Assembly (NCBI GenBank): GCA_013076295.1
Contig: RQOL01000531.1
Span: 2,852,001 to 2,916,000 of the forward strand
Direction: 5' to 3'
DNA length: 64,000 nt
DNA from: Sanderia malayensis
Lineage: Eukaryota > Cnidaria > Scyphozoa > Semaeostomeae > Pelagiidae
Each line of letters begins with the position of its first letter. The first letter of the stretch is position 1. The position numbers and the translations under genes are program-made. The notes below the pieces were generated by a model. The model was given only the letters and a program-made list of their open reading frames with translations, had not been told where the DNA came from and made no database searches. Positions 13,797-25,500 of the stretch are shown here, piece by piece.

Positions 13797-15512
13797 ATGA
13801 TCAACGAAACAATGAATGGGACTTTAAGACCGAATAACTCTGGTGCTTATATTGACTGCCTTGATTCTGAATATTACAACCCTATTTGCGATGAACACAA
13901 TGGATCGCCGTTCCAACTGACACCTGGAAAAGCATTATCTGCATTTGGTATTGTCATTCTGATCATTGCTGCAATAGCAGGAAATGTGCTGGTATGTTCT
14001 GCATTCTGCTATTACCGTCGCTTGCGAACAGTGACGAACTACTTCATTGTGTCATTGGCAGTAAGTGATATTATGGTTGCAGCGATCTCAATGCCCCTTT
14101 GGTTGTCATATGAATTAACTGGTTGGGTAACACTGCCAACATGGGTTAATTTTTATACATTACTTCACGTCTGGGAAATCTGTGATATACTGGCTGGTGT
14201 TTCGTCAGTTGCTAATCTTACTGCTGTCAGTTTGGATCGGTTTTTTAGCATCATAGCTCCGCTGCATCACAGAGCAAGAATGACATCTTTTGTAGGCATA
14301 ATGATGATATCATTCTGTTGGATTTATTCACTGACTGTATCTTTATGTCGACTGACAAATATTGCTCACTACGTTCTGGTTATAGCTGTGCTTGGCTACT
14401 TCTTACCGTTGTCACTCGTTTTGTTTTGCTACATCGCTATTTACGTGAAATTTCGCATGAGATCCTCTCGCCAAGGAGCTGGCCTTGAAGGTGATTGGAA
14501 TATCGAGAAGACATTACTGATTGTAATTGGATTGTTTGTCTTGTGCTGGATGCCGTTTCATATACTCAGCCTCGTATACATGTACTGTATTTCATGCAAG
14601 TTTTCCTTTCTTACCTTGACTCATGTGACAAGTTTCACCAAGTGGATGCATTACTTAAACTCCTGCTGCAATCCCATAATCTACGGGTTCTTCAACATCA
14701 ATTTTAAGACCGCATTTTGGGCCATGTTTCACAAATGTATAGGCAGCAGGTATTCTGATATGGACATGGCTGGTTTGTCACGTGATAGCAGTCAAAATGG
14801 CACCTTTTTGCGACACCTGAAAACTTTACGTAGAAAGCTGAGCATGAAGAGAGACGTGGAAGAAAGTATTGTCAGTAACGGAGAGCTCAATGATAATTCC
14901 CTCAGTATGGCAATGTTGGCATTGCATTTAAGCACACCATCAAATGATGTGGGATACCAAGAAGCATCTAGTCTATTGATTGGGGATTCCACCTCAAGAT
15001 CATCATCATCAAAGGTTTCAGATGAGCAAGCATTACTCAGACAATCTTCAGATGCAAACGAAAGAGCAAATGCATGCAATTCAATGAACGACCTTTCCAA
15101 ACTCGTCAGCCATTCATTGATTGCTGAAAATGATGATGATGACGCTGTATTTGACGAACCAACAACAACAGCAACATCAACAACAACAACAACAACAGGT
15201 GTGGTCGACAATGGTGAAGATTTTGATAAAACGAATATTTGCTCAGAAAATAAATTCAAGATTAGAGGAACTGCTATGCCCAATGGTATGGATGTAGATA
15301 ATCAGAGCAGCAAAATCTTACATATCGAAGGATCACATTGTACTTCTGATGAATTGATGAAAAAAGTCGATTCTCAAAGCAGCTCTCACAATAAACATGT
15401 TTTTTTGCCAAAGTTCCACATGATTAATGAGACAGAAATAAAGGGATATAAACATTTAGACAGGTATATAAAAGATGAGCAGTTTCTTGATTCCAAGGAA
15501 TCTGTCGTTTGA
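13797..15512 (+). CDS. Class A (rhodopsin-family) G-protein-coupled receptor, adenosine/amine-like
   Basis: Seven-transmembrane plasma-membrane receptor of 571 aa in one coding exon; the ATG at 13797 gives MINETMNGT with several N-glycosylation sequons. Visible landmarks: GN in TM1; VTNYFIVSLAVSD in TM2; DRF at the TM3 end; W in TM4; P in TM5; LFVLCWMPFHI in TM6; NSCCNPIIYGF in TM7. An Asp sits 18 residues before the DRF Arg, the amine-binding position 3.32, and W.HYLN in TM7 is amine-receptor-like. However, TM2, GLFxLCWxPxHI and the CISC in the third extracellular loop resemble adenosine receptors. The usual disulfide Cys at 3.25 is Leu, and only 29 residues separate the TM4 Trp from the TM5 Pro, so the second extracellular loop is nearly absent. 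Intracellular loop 3 is short. A C-terminal tail of about 240 residues is rich in Ser, Thr and Asp. The ligand is unknown. Confidence 0.85.
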   Translation: MINETMNGTLRPNNSGAYIDCLDSEYYNPICDEHNGSPFQLTPGKALSAFGIVILIIAAIAGNVLVCSAFCYYRRLRTVTNYFIVSLAVSDIMVAAISMPLWLSYELTGWVTLPTWVNFYTLLHVWEICDILAGVSSVANLTAVSLDRFFSIIAPLHHRARMTSFVGIMMISFCWIYSLTVSLCRLTNIAHYVLVIAVLGYFLPLSLVLFCYIAIYVKFRMRSSRQGAGLEGDWNIEKTLLIVIGLFVLCWMPFHILSLVYMYCISCKFSFLTLTHVTSFTKWMHYLNSCCNPIIYGFFNINFKTAFWAMFHKCIGSRYSDMDMAGLSRDSSQNGTFLRHLKTLRRKLSMKRDVEESIVSNGELNDNSLSMAMLALHLSTPSNDVGYQEASSLLIGDSTSRSSSSKVSDEQALLRQSSDANERANACNSMNDLSKLVSHSLIAENDDDDAVFDEPTTTATSTTTTTTGVVDNGEDFDKTNICSENKFKIRGTAMPNGMDVDNQSSKILHIEGSHCTSDELMKKVDSQSSSHNKHVFLPKFHMINETEIKGYKHLDRYIKDEQFLDSKESVV

Positions 15513-16218
15513 GCACACTGCATTTATACCAATTAATTTCTATCACGAAACACCCACGTATTATGGCCCAATATTACCATATTATATAACCAATATCTAT
15601 TCCTACATATCTGCTTATTTTATCATGAATATAATATTAATATTCACGAGTTATTATTCATGTTTTAGACCCGCCTGAGGTCAGCGTTGAAATGCATGAA
15701 AAATTTCTTCTTACTAAGAACATAATAGGATATTAAAATGACGAGAAACATGCATATAGATTGGATTATAATTAATCTTTACATGTATCTCTATTCGAAT
15801 ATGCATTGCTTATTTTAAGTCATTCTAAATCCATTTAGAACATTTCTCAATTTATTCATCCGGCATAAATATTTCACGAGGAGACTTGAGACAGTGGGCG
15901 TAGAAGGAGAAAATAAATTCCTCATAACAATCAAGCATTTTCAAAGATATACAGATGTGTAAAGTAAAGATGAAGCAATTAATAAATTCAATTCACAAAA
16001 AGAAAAATAGAAATTGTGTTCATCCCAAAGATACAACTCAGAATACAGCGTAGTCAATGATGTATTAAGGCTTTTAAAGCCACGAACGATGTTATATCAG
16101 TTGCCTTTGATCAGAAATAATGTCTGTCAAAAACCTAGAACGAAAGATGGGAACCGACGCTTTTATATCCACCAAAAATTATCAAATATTTTGCCAACAA
16201 AGAAGTCAAAGCACCCAT
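15513..16218. other. Convergent intergenic spacer between the GPCR and SUCLG1
   Basis: AT-rich sequence containing the 3' ends of two convergent genes. No gene, repeat or structured element was recognised. Confidence 0.4.
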
Positions 16219-18420
16219 TCAAATAATGATGATAATTGATGCTTCTTTTAAGCTATATAGAGTGAAATAATCTACAGATTTCCGCAACAGCTAAGTAAGA
16301 TTAATGAGAATTAAAATAAGATTTATGATGATTATTATGATGATTATTACCTCACGCATTGTTGATCCCATCTGAGCAGGAGAATTGGTCACGTGAACAC
16401 CGGCTTCTTTCAACGCTTCAATCTGATAATAAAACAAATCTCAAATTAATAGTATGGCGTCTCAGGTCAAAATTTGTTGCAAGGTCTGAGAGATCTAAAA
16501 ATTCAAGACCGCCCACCTTTTCCACTGCTCCCCCCTTTCCACCGGCGATAATCGCGCCAGCGTGACCTACGATAATAAAACAAGCAATATCGTTTATCAC
16601 ATGCAAATTTATATGAAACATCAGAGTGATGATAAAACAGTTTTTTCATACGGGGGTTCTCTTTTCAGCGACAAATGCGCTGTAAATAACGTCCTTTATC
16701 AGTTTGACGGCATAACGAGAAAGCAAGCAGAAACGTGGCTAGGAATATTTAACAAGTATTCTACCCATTCTACGGCCTGGTGGTGCAGTCAAACCAGCTA
16801 TGAAACTGACAACTGGTTTTGCATTTTCACCAACATTATATTCTTTTAGAAATTCAGCAGCTCTTTCTTCAGCTCCTCCGCCGATTTCACCAATCATGAT
16901 GATGCCTAACAGAAATACAACACATGAGAACATACGAAAACAATTCTCAAATATGTTCAAGATACAAAAGGAGGGAGGGAGTGAATCATACCTTTTGTGT
17001 CCTCATCTTGAAGAAATACATCCAAGCAATCAATGAAATTTGTTCCATTGAATGGATCGCCACCGATGCCTGCAAATAATGGGAAAACATATGGAATATT
17101 TCAACTATTTCTCTTGGTAAAACCTAGTGCTCTGAAGAAGCTGGTAGAAAAAAGTTGATAGATTACAAATGCATGTTGTATGGCAAGGTCTGCTTACCAA
17201 CGCAAAGAGTTTGCCCAAGTCCAACTTGTGTAGTTTGATGTACTGCTTCATATGTTAAAGTGCCAGATCTGGATACAATTCCTGATCAAGAGACGTTAAT
17301 AATAAGGTAATTGGCTGTTTACCTATTTCGATATTTACTTGTGATTACATGGCACTAGAGCAGTATTACCTATGCTTCCAGGTCTGTGAATATGTCCAGG
17401 CATAATTCCAATTTTACATTCACCAGGCTGTAAATATAAAAACGTGTTTTATTGCATAGTCTTGGCACATCTACTTATTCAGATAAAGCAATTTGCTTTT
17501 TTGAAAAAAAACACAGAGAAAAGAAAAGTCTCACTTTGATTATTCCAGGACAATTTGGTCCAATTAAACGGCTCTCACTCTGTTGCAATAGTTTACGTTT
17601 AACCTACAAAGGTGGCAAATAATATGCAATAAAAAGGGACATTTTTCACACAATTTCAAACAGGAGAATTTTACAGCAGAAAACTGCATTACTTTGACCA
17701 TGTCTTGCTGTGGTATTCCTTCTGTTATGCAAACAATTAACGGAACTTCTGCATCAACTGCCTCAAATATTGCATCTGCGGCTGCTTGGGCCGGAACGTA
17801 GATGACAGTTGCATCACAACCTGTTGCTTCCTTTGCCTGAAAGATCATCATACATTTGCATTAGATAACATAACAATAAAAGGAGCAATTTAATAGCCAT
17901 AAAGAGATACAGATTTCCTCAATCTCACCTCTTTCACAGATGCAAACACAGGTCTACCCAAGTGTTTTGAACCTGCCTTTTTTGGTGACACACCCCCTAC
18001 TAGATTGGTTCCATAAGCTAAAGCTTGCTCGCTGTGAAAAGTTCCTTGTTTGCCAGTAAATCCTTGACAAATGACTTTCGTATTCTTGTTGATCATTAAA
18101 TTTGGTCTTGTTGCATCATAGCTTAATGCTCTTGTACCCAGTGGTCTAAGAGCCTGACCTAAATATGAGAAAGATATGTGGGCATCAGCGTCGTAGCCAT
18201 GTGGCCAGGCGGCGCGGCCTACCCCTACCCACCCACTGCTAGGCCCTGTATTTATGCTTGGTCAAAGCAAATACAAGCTTATTTATTTCCAAATGAATTA
18301 TATCTATGCAATCGCTAAGTATCAGAGTATCGACAAATTATACGTATTATACAAATATAGAATCATAAAAGGTAGATTTTGCTCACACTTACCAAGTCTT
18401 CTCGCAACTATAGCAGCCAT
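16219..18420 (-). CDS. SUCLG1: Succinate-CoA ligase alpha subunit, mitochondrial
   Basis: Alpha subunit of succinyl-CoA synthetase, which makes ATP or GTP from succinyl-CoA in the mitochondrial TCA cycle with a beta subunit. Minus-strand exons: 18393-18420 ([13 protein letters not shown], a plausible targeting peptide), 17929-18158, 17693-17836, 17535-17603, 17370-17427, 17198-17281, 16992-17069, 16765-16905, 16517-16566, 16351-16422, and a tentative last exon 16219-16290. The joined length is about 341 aa (human about 346). Diagnostic blocks are [77 protein letters not shown] and [11 protein letters not shown]. The phospho-His motif [14 protein letters not shown] spans a splice junction. The last exon (LLRKS...) is low complexity and was chosen only by splice signal and phase. 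Its ATG lies 137 bp from that of GLRX3, on the opposite strand. Confidence 0.93.
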
Positions 18421-18557
18421 TTTGCAACGTTTGTCAAGGAAAGAGTTGTGAGAGCTGCGAGGAAGTGACATTGTAAATGCGGTGGCGCAAGTGTGGTGCT
18501 GTCACAGGGATACAATAAAGATAGAAATAAAAAATCATTTCATTTCTTCTTGGCAAA
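18421..18557. promoter_or_regulatory. Compact bidirectional promoter between SUCLG1 and GLRX3
   Basis: Only 137 bp separate the two divergent start codons, so both transcripts must start within or beside this interval. It includes a GC-richer stretch (GCGGTGGCGCAAGTGTGG). No TATA box was recognised. This is inference from gene geometry. Confidence 0.6.
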
Positions 18558-21318
18558 ATGGCGTCCAATAAACGATTTATTACGCTGAAGTCTGCAGACG
18601 AATTTTCACGTATTTTAACAGGCAGTGGAAGGTAAGCTGGTGATTGTTGCATTTATTGATTAGCTATTCAACTGCACTGTTTTAACTCATGGAGCAGGAA
18701 CTTCACTTTAATGATAGGCCATTTTGATCACGCCCCCTTTTTCCATGGCACTCTACGTCACCCACGTGCATCTGGTATGATGGAACTGTCTGTGGCTCAG
18801 CTTCATGACGTGTAATTTCATATTATTCGACTTTCTAGTCAGCTTATTGTGGCTTTTTTCTCTGCTGCCTGGTCAAGTGAATGTGAACAAATGAAAGAAG
18901 TAATCGATGAACTTTGTAAAGAATTCATGCACTCCAGATTTCTACAGGTATATTACAAAAAGTTATGAATTGTGGGATGCAGAAATGTTTGGTTTAATTT
19001 GCTAATTATATCATGGTGTTATTATTTCAGATTGAAGCTGAAGATTTTCCAGAGTTATCAGAGAAATATGGAATATCCTTTGTTCCAACATTTGTTATGT
19101 TTCAGGTAGCTGTAATGATTCTGTTATAAAACGCAAGAATCTCATCAATATTGCTTGATAATAATGATAACGACTCTTCTTGTTATTACTGCAAGATTAT
19201 TTTCATTTGTAGTCTCTGGAAGAGGTGGGTCGTGTAGAAGGAGCTGATGCACCAAGTTTAACTAAGTTGGTTCAACATCATGCAACGTCTTTTGTTGCAC
19301 CAGTTATTAATAGTAACATGACAGAAAAGGTGGACGGGGTGAGTTATTCATGTTGCAAATTTTTGCAACTTTTGTTGTTTATTGCTTGTCCAGCATGTTT
19401 TTAATTTTTGTACTTATTACTGATTCCATCAATTGCTGTTACTTGTAGGATTTGAATAAACGACTAAAGACACTTATCAACAGTGCCCCTTGCTTACTGT
19501 TCATGAAAGGATCACCATCTGAACCAAGATGTGGTATTTACTCATCATGACTCAGTATACTTGCTTGATAGAGACTAATTTCTTGGCATTGCAAGTAACT
19601 CTAGCATCTAATTTTTATAAATTATTTTCCTTCTAGGATTCAGCAGACAAATTGTAGATATACTGTCAAAATTCAACATCAAATACGGTCATTTTGATAT
19701 ATTAAGTGATGAAGAAGTTAGACAAGGTTTGTTTTTATTCTGGAGTTTTATAAGATGCTTTCTTGCATTGTGATAGAAAACTTGTTTTCAGCAATTTATT
19801 TTTAATATGTCTTAACAGGGCTTAAAGCATTTTCAAACTGGCCAACATTTCCTCAGTTATATGCTAATGGTGAATTAATAGGTGGACTTGACATTGTAAG
19901 GGTAAGTAGCTGTAAAGATACGTTCAGTTATTCTATTTACAAGAGGATTTTTGTCAATTTGCCTCTTTCTTTGTCTGCAAGGAATTGGAAGAAAATGGTG
20001 AGCTTCAGCAAATGCTACCAAAATCTGATGATCTTAATACAAAGTAAGCAATTATCTCGGAACATTTCTGTATCATTCCATATTCAAGTACACAAAGGTA
20101 TGGTCAGTGCCGCATTTACCCATGGGCCAACTGGGCCCGGGCCCAGGGGCCCCCTAAGATTCTTAGATTTAGGGGGCCCCGAGCAAAATTTCGAAAAACC
20201 TATGACCTGTTATTGATTTTATTCTTGTGTTTGAATTGAGAAGTAATGTCTTCAAACAACACAGTGGCTTCATTTTTTGACAATATGTGATCCTCTAAAC
20301 GATACATTATTCCTTGAAGCTGGATGTCATGAACTGATTTTGGCGCCATCAGCCAGTAATCATGATTTTCTTTTAATTTTATTTCCGTATCCGTTAGCAA
20401 GTTGTTAGTATGCCAATAAAATTATGCTTACAGGGTACTGAGGACTATACACTTGACAAAAATGTTTGTTTACATATTTCAAAGGGCCCAAATCAATTTT
20501 GGGCCCAGGGCCCCAACTGACTTAAATGCGGCCCTGGGTATGGTGTTTTTAAGCCAAGCTTACCGTATGTAATAGTTGCTTATCTTTTCAACTAATTCTT
20601 CAGACTGAATAAACTTATTCATCAAGCTTCAGTGATGTTGTTTATGAAAGGAAATCCACAGGTAATCAATTAATGAATTATGCATAGCAAATAATTTTGA
20701 TTTGTACACTTTGCAAGTTAATGTAAACATTTTGCAAGTTAATGTAAACACACTGCAAGTTAATTTTTTTCTTTTTAGAATCCTCAGTGCAAATTCAGCA
20801 AGGCTGTAATACAAATTCTTAGCTCTGTCAAGTGAGTATGAATCTGTTACTACCAATGCGTTATATCTCTGTATTAATGTTTATCTATGTTACTTTTCAT
20901 TTGTGTCATTAATATGCTGTTTTTGTCCATATTCCAGTGCCACATTTGATCATTTTGATATTCTCTCAGACAGTGAGGCAAGTTTGAAGTTGGCTTGATT
21001 CCTTTAGATCAATTTCTAAGTTGTTTGTTTCCAAATTGCTTCATGCAAAGGCTGCTTAATCCTGTCTAAACTTTACAGGTCAGAGAAGGTCTTAAAAAGT
21101 ATTCAAATTGGCCAACATATCCGCAATTATATGTAAATGGCGAATTGATTGGGGGACTTGACATCATCAAGGTAAACTCTTTGAATTCCTGTGGTAGGGC
21201 AGATTGGATTGTGATGGTGGCTTAAATATTTGCTTTTTGGTTCATGCCTTGTTATCTCTCTTATATGAAGGAGCTGAGTGAATCTGGAGAGCTTCAATCA
21301 ACACTTTCAAGCTCATGA
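18558..21318 (+). CDS. GLRX3: Glutaredoxin-3 / PICOT: thioredoxin-like domain plus two monothiol glutaredoxin domains
   Basis: Cytosolic multidomain glutaredoxin that binds bridging [2Fe-2S] clusters with glutathione and BolA-type partners in iron handling (family knowledge). Exons: 18558-18631, 18839-18947, 19031-19105, 19213-19338, 19449-19533, 19637-19726, 19819-19901, 19982-20043, 20604-20661, 20779-20831, 20938-20977, 21079-21171, 21271-21318; 331 aa (human 335). The thioredoxin-like domain (about 1-115) has [10 protein letters not shown] where active thioredoxins have WCxxC. The first Grx domain carries SEPRCGFSRQ and NWPTFPQLY; the second carries NPQCKFSKA and [20 protein letters not shown]. 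The usual CGFS of the second domain is therefore CKFS. The intron after 20977 has a GC donor. Intron 8 holds a hAT-like element. A polyadenylation signal AATAAA lies at 21457-21462. Confidence 0.95.
20097..20544. mobile_element. 432-bp non-autonomous hAT-like element in GLRX3 intron 8
   Basis: The element (20105-20536) begins CAGTGCCGCATTTA and ends TAAATGCGGCCCTG, an inverted repeat with one mismatch in 14. An identical 8-bp duplication, GGTATGGT, flanks it at 20097-20104 and 20537-20544. GGGCCC-rich palindromic subterminal stretches follow both ends. No transposase was found. CAG termini and an 8-bp duplication identify the hAT superfamily. Confidence 0.88.
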
Positions 21319-21811
21319 GATCAACACCAATCAACAATGTGTGGTAAGCCACCCCATAAGTTTTGCAAGCAATGTATTAACCAAAGAAATCTACTAGATT
21401 TATGTTTAATTAATGTTTGGAACATGTCGTGTAATTTTTAAAGATATATTTAACAAAATAAAGCCAGGCTTCAATAAATTATATTTCTTCTTTTTAATAG
21501 AAAATTGCTCAACCTGCTTTATTCTGAATATGTTACCTCTTGTTTGCTGCTGTTATGTTTTATTGTTTAAAATTCTTCTGACCTGAATCTATCTTTCACT
21601 GTCATAAGCCGTGCAACTCCGTCTAACCGCCTGTATTTCTTAATTTCCTATCGTCATTGACACTACGCTAATAGCTATTATCATTGCAAAGGAGTAGGTA
21701 AAGAAAGTAGCTACCGTTGTATTGTAAGAATTTGATAATAATCAATCATATAGACATGGGCGATAAAATATCTCATAAATGTTTCATGTCTACGAGGTAC
21801 GATACTTCATA
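21319..21811. other. Convergent 3' regions of GLRX3 and NOA1
   Basis: This spacer holds the GLRX3 3' UTR with AATAAA at 21457-21462 and an AT-rich remainder. Nothing else was recognised. Confidence 0.5.
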
Positions 21812-24800
21812 TTATGGTTTCATTTCGCCAGATTCCAGCGCAGTTGCTTTTGCTTTAGCTACTATTTCTTCAATTAAATCAACTTCTGTTGCAAGTTGAC
21901 GCATTTTGCCAACCATTCCTTGTTCAAGGAGAAGTTTCTTGCGTTCTTGCTTAATCTGAAACCTTTGCATGTTCTGTTTTTTATTAATTTTATCTATCCA
22001 TGCGTTTATTATCTCATTTTGTTTGTCAAATGCACTAATAAGTTGCGGGTTCTGCTTTCTTGTGCACTCATAAATTCTTCGATTTAGGTTACCAAGATGA
22101 CGAACACCACGTTTGCCTTGGGAAGAAATGAGAAGAAACCAGGTATATAATAAATATATCTATGTTTGTGTTTGTCTGTTGAAGAGAAGCATCTCTTAAA
22201 ACGTCACACTCGTAAATAATCGTATTCACGACATGATAAACTTCTATTCTAATTATATTGCTGCCTTCTAAAGCAAGTACGTGCTTGCACAAGAAGATAG
22301 GAGAGTGTGGAAGATGACGCTTGGATTTACAAAGATAATTCTGAGCAATACTCTTTGTAAATAAAGGCAGTAGTACCTCGTTTGGTGACGCTGTGCGGCA
22401 TAAGACAATTTGTTCTAAGATGTTGGCCAATTCCATTTGGTGTGTGAAGTTGGACTTTGATCTGTGAGCCTTTACCAGCCGTTAATGCCATCCAGCCAAT
22501 TCCTGCAACAGAAAGATCAGCACAGCTTGTATCCCAGCCTGTTCCCTTGATCTCGTAGCTGTGTGGTTGCAAAGCTGGAAACAAGGCTTGTCGTTCTTCA
22601 TCTCCAAATGGTATCTGTATTCATTAAAAGACAATTTGTATTTGAATTAAACAGTTTAATCATTGCTGGATGGGAGACACCATCCTCAATCGGTGCAGGA
22701 AATAATGGAACTTGTGACTGGAAATAAGAGAAACTTGAACAAACAATGCAGTGCTCACCTTCAGAATATGATCACCGAAATGCTTCTCTAAAACACTGGT
22801 TGCTTTTTCTATCGATGTTGGATGTATTGGGATGTTATGGGAAACAAAAAGAGTACAGTAAATTGATTGAGATGCCTGCAATTAAAGTTGAAAAATGATC
22901 AACACATCAGCATTTCAGTTTGCATCCTGATATCTGAAGAATTGGAGACACTTGCAAAGCCATGCATCATCTTTGAAATATTGTACAGACCTTTGGTATT
23001 TCATCAAATTCTTCTGGATTATCCCTTGATGTGCGCCATATCTAGAAAAGAAACAGAATAGCTTTTTCAATGATAGCAGATGCCAAAGAGATGCCATCGA
23101 AGAGCTCATGAACAATTGCATTGAGCATGAATTATGACATACCTGAGAATAATCTATTCTCGCAAGGCCCCCAATCAATAACGAATCTCCTGGTTGAAGA
23201 ATGAATGTCTTTGGAACAATCCAACGATATTGCTGAATAAATTTGAGTTCCTTTGCTGTGAGAAATTGTGTGATCTGAAATGCAAGGAAACTTATTTGTC
23301 AACTGCACAGTGGTTCAACACACAAGGATGATGTGCAAACATAGCAATGTTGGTAAAGTGCATGGCATACTTGTTGTTCGTTTGGTAAACCTGGTGTATC
23401 ATACATCCAGCATTTCTCCTTTTCTTTTTCTGTCAAATCAACAAATTCGTATTGCAGATCACCAATTTTGCTCTGAATAATTTCTTTGCTTGAATCCTTT
23501 GGAAGTTCTTGGTTTTTCTGTTTCTTTGATATTATCTCATGTTGAATGTCTTCTATGAACTCCAGTGTTTCTGCTGGCTCAAAGGTTTCCTGCAAATGAG
23601 AATGATACAACTGAATTTCTATAAAGATGTATGAAATAAATGTGTGACTAAATAAATTCCCTTGAATTCCTACTGACCTCAGGTGGTTTTTCGAGCAGCA
23701 TATTTCGCACTTTTCTCATCCTCCAAAAGGCAATTGGATGGCGAACAAGGCCAAAAGAACAACCGGGTAGATAATGCGTAATAGCCTGCGTTGGTATGGC
23801 ACCATCTTTGCTGATGCATGATAGATTTTGAAGCATGTTAAATATTGCAGATTTACCAACATTGGATGAGCCAACAATGTACAAATCCATGTTCAGATCT
23901 CTGTATTTATTTATCAAGACAACAAGTTTTTCTATTCCATAACCCGTTCTTCCACTAACAAGACAAATATCTTTTATATTAGCATTCTGCAGACCTTCAG
24001 ATATGCAATGTTTTTTTAATACACTTGTGATATGTGCTTCTTGCTTTCTAGGTTTATCATCTGCAGCCAACATGTCAACTTTGTTTCCAACTATAACGAT
24101 TCTCTTCTTCAAGCCAATTACCTCAAGAAGATTTGGAAAGACCGTTCCACTGATGTCTGTAACATCAACAACATAAAGAACAAGAGCCCTTGTGTAAGGT
24201 AAGTGTTGAAGTTGCCTCATTATGCCATCTTTGTTAATACTCTTCACGAGCTTTTGACTTTTGTAATGCAGAGAAAAACAGTTTGAGCATATGAACTGTT
24301 CAAATGGACTTTTCAGTAATGACACAAGCTTCTTCGGATAAATAAAACCAGGATAATCTTCTTTCTCAGTTTGGATAAAAGCTCCGCAACTATGACACTT
24401 CATTGGCAGTCTATGAAATTCATTCGCAGGGATATCTGTAGTAGGGTCACGTATTGGTAGTTTCAAATATTCTACAGATTCACCCTTTGTGGTTTGGCCC
24501 TCTTTTTCGATGTCGTCAACTGATGTACTTCTGGACATAATTTCGATATTTCGTTCGTCTGTAATAGTCGTGGGGTGGGCCTCAGTGCTATCTATATTAC
24601 CATCATTCGTGCAATTACCCAAGCTAGTATTTACATGTCTTTTTACCTGGCTTATCGACAAAACACTGTTCGGTGCTCCATAACAACATCGGTGGTGCTT
24701 CGATCTCAGGAATGTGTTGTTTCGCAGATTACTGTATTTAGTCTCATGGCAATATGTATTTATATGAACATTCCTTAGCGGTGGTCCTTTGCGATAAATC

Positions 24801-24832
24801 CTGAACAACGAACGAAAAACATTTGAAAGCAT
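21812..24832 (-). CDS. NOA1: NOA1: mitochondrial circularly permuted GTPase (YqeH family)
   Basis: Mitochondrial GTPase linked to mitoribosome assembly and translation (family knowledge). Minus-strand exons: 23678-24832, 23371-23589, 23143-23274, 22991-23041, 22759-22875, 22377-22614, 21812-22116; 738 aa. The Arg-rich N terminus (MLSNVFRSLFRIYRK) suits mitochondrial import. A treble-clef zinc finger is formed by KCHSCG and ICSNC. GTPase motifs occur in permuted order: G4 NKVDM, G5-like VSGRTGYG, G1 GSSNVGKS, then G3 DTPG. This order is diagnostic of the YlqF/YqeH/NOA1 group. Downstream, GGLARIDY and GTGWDTSCADLSVAGIGW match the YqeH C-terminal domain. The last exon (acceptor CCCAAG) encodes a basic tail ending GEMKP. 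All junctions are phase-consistent. Confidence 0.93.
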
Positions 24833-25385
24833 GATCAGATTTTAAGTTCTTTCGACTCGCAGAACCACATGGCCTAAGGTTAGACTCATTACATTGCGTC
24901 CCTGTGCTTAGCTCGACTCGACAAGGTTGACGAAAGATACTAGTGGCCAAAATGACCTTACCGAGAAATGTGACATCGCGACATTTAGATCATGCTGATC
25001 ACTTTAAAACAGGTTTCACCTCTCTGGCATAATTGATTCAAAAGATAGGTTTTGAAATGAGTGCCTACAAAAAGTATGCAAAGGGAGTGTAGACAAAAGC
25101 TTCAGGTGTGCAACTGTCTTTTCAGGAACAGCACATCCCAAACCAATGTCAATTTAGAAAGAGGTTTTCCATTTATGGCTACTGACAACGAGCTCTACGC
25201 AATGGATCTGTCAGGTGGTGATCTTAAAAGTATTTTTTTAAGGACTCTTCTTGTTAATCTGCGACTAAATTTCAAATGTGGCATGACGCATGTATGCAGA
25301 GCGTAACGGTAGATGACTAACATCAACGGGTCAAGGAAGGACTAGATGTTTGGTGCGTTGATTCCTTTGACCTTCTACTATTCTC
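24833..25385. other. Upstream region of NOA1; no gene recognised
   Basis: Presumed NOA1 promoter and 5' UTR. An 81-codon open frame on the plus strand (25061-25306) has no family signature and was not accepted as a gene. Confidence 0.4.
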
Positions 25386-25480
25386 TAATTATTGGCAGGG
25401 CTGCTGTAGAGTACCGGTAGCGTACCTGCACACCAACCTCGAGACCACGGGTTCAAAACCTGAGGAGAACATCTAATTTG
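25386..25480 (+). repeat. tRNA-like SINE fragment
   Basis: The sequence contains a B-box-like GGGTTCAAAACCT preceded by an A-box-like segment around TAGAGTACCGGTAGCG, without a complete cloverleaf. It immediately precedes the satellite array. It is probably a decayed tRNA-derived short interspersed element. Confidence 0.45.
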
Positions 25481-25500
25481 TATTTTGATCAATTTGTAAT

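Noticed and set aside
14792..15283. 163-codon ORF antisense to the GPCR tail
   Set aside because: It mirrors the Ser/Thr/Asp-rich receptor tail, including the ACA/GAT triplet runs; the sense frame has clear receptor homology.
18180..18245. GC-rich segment in SUCLG1 intron 1 as an exon or promoter
   Set aside because: It has no phase-consistent splice sites and no start codon; it may be a repeat fragment, but no boundaries could be set.
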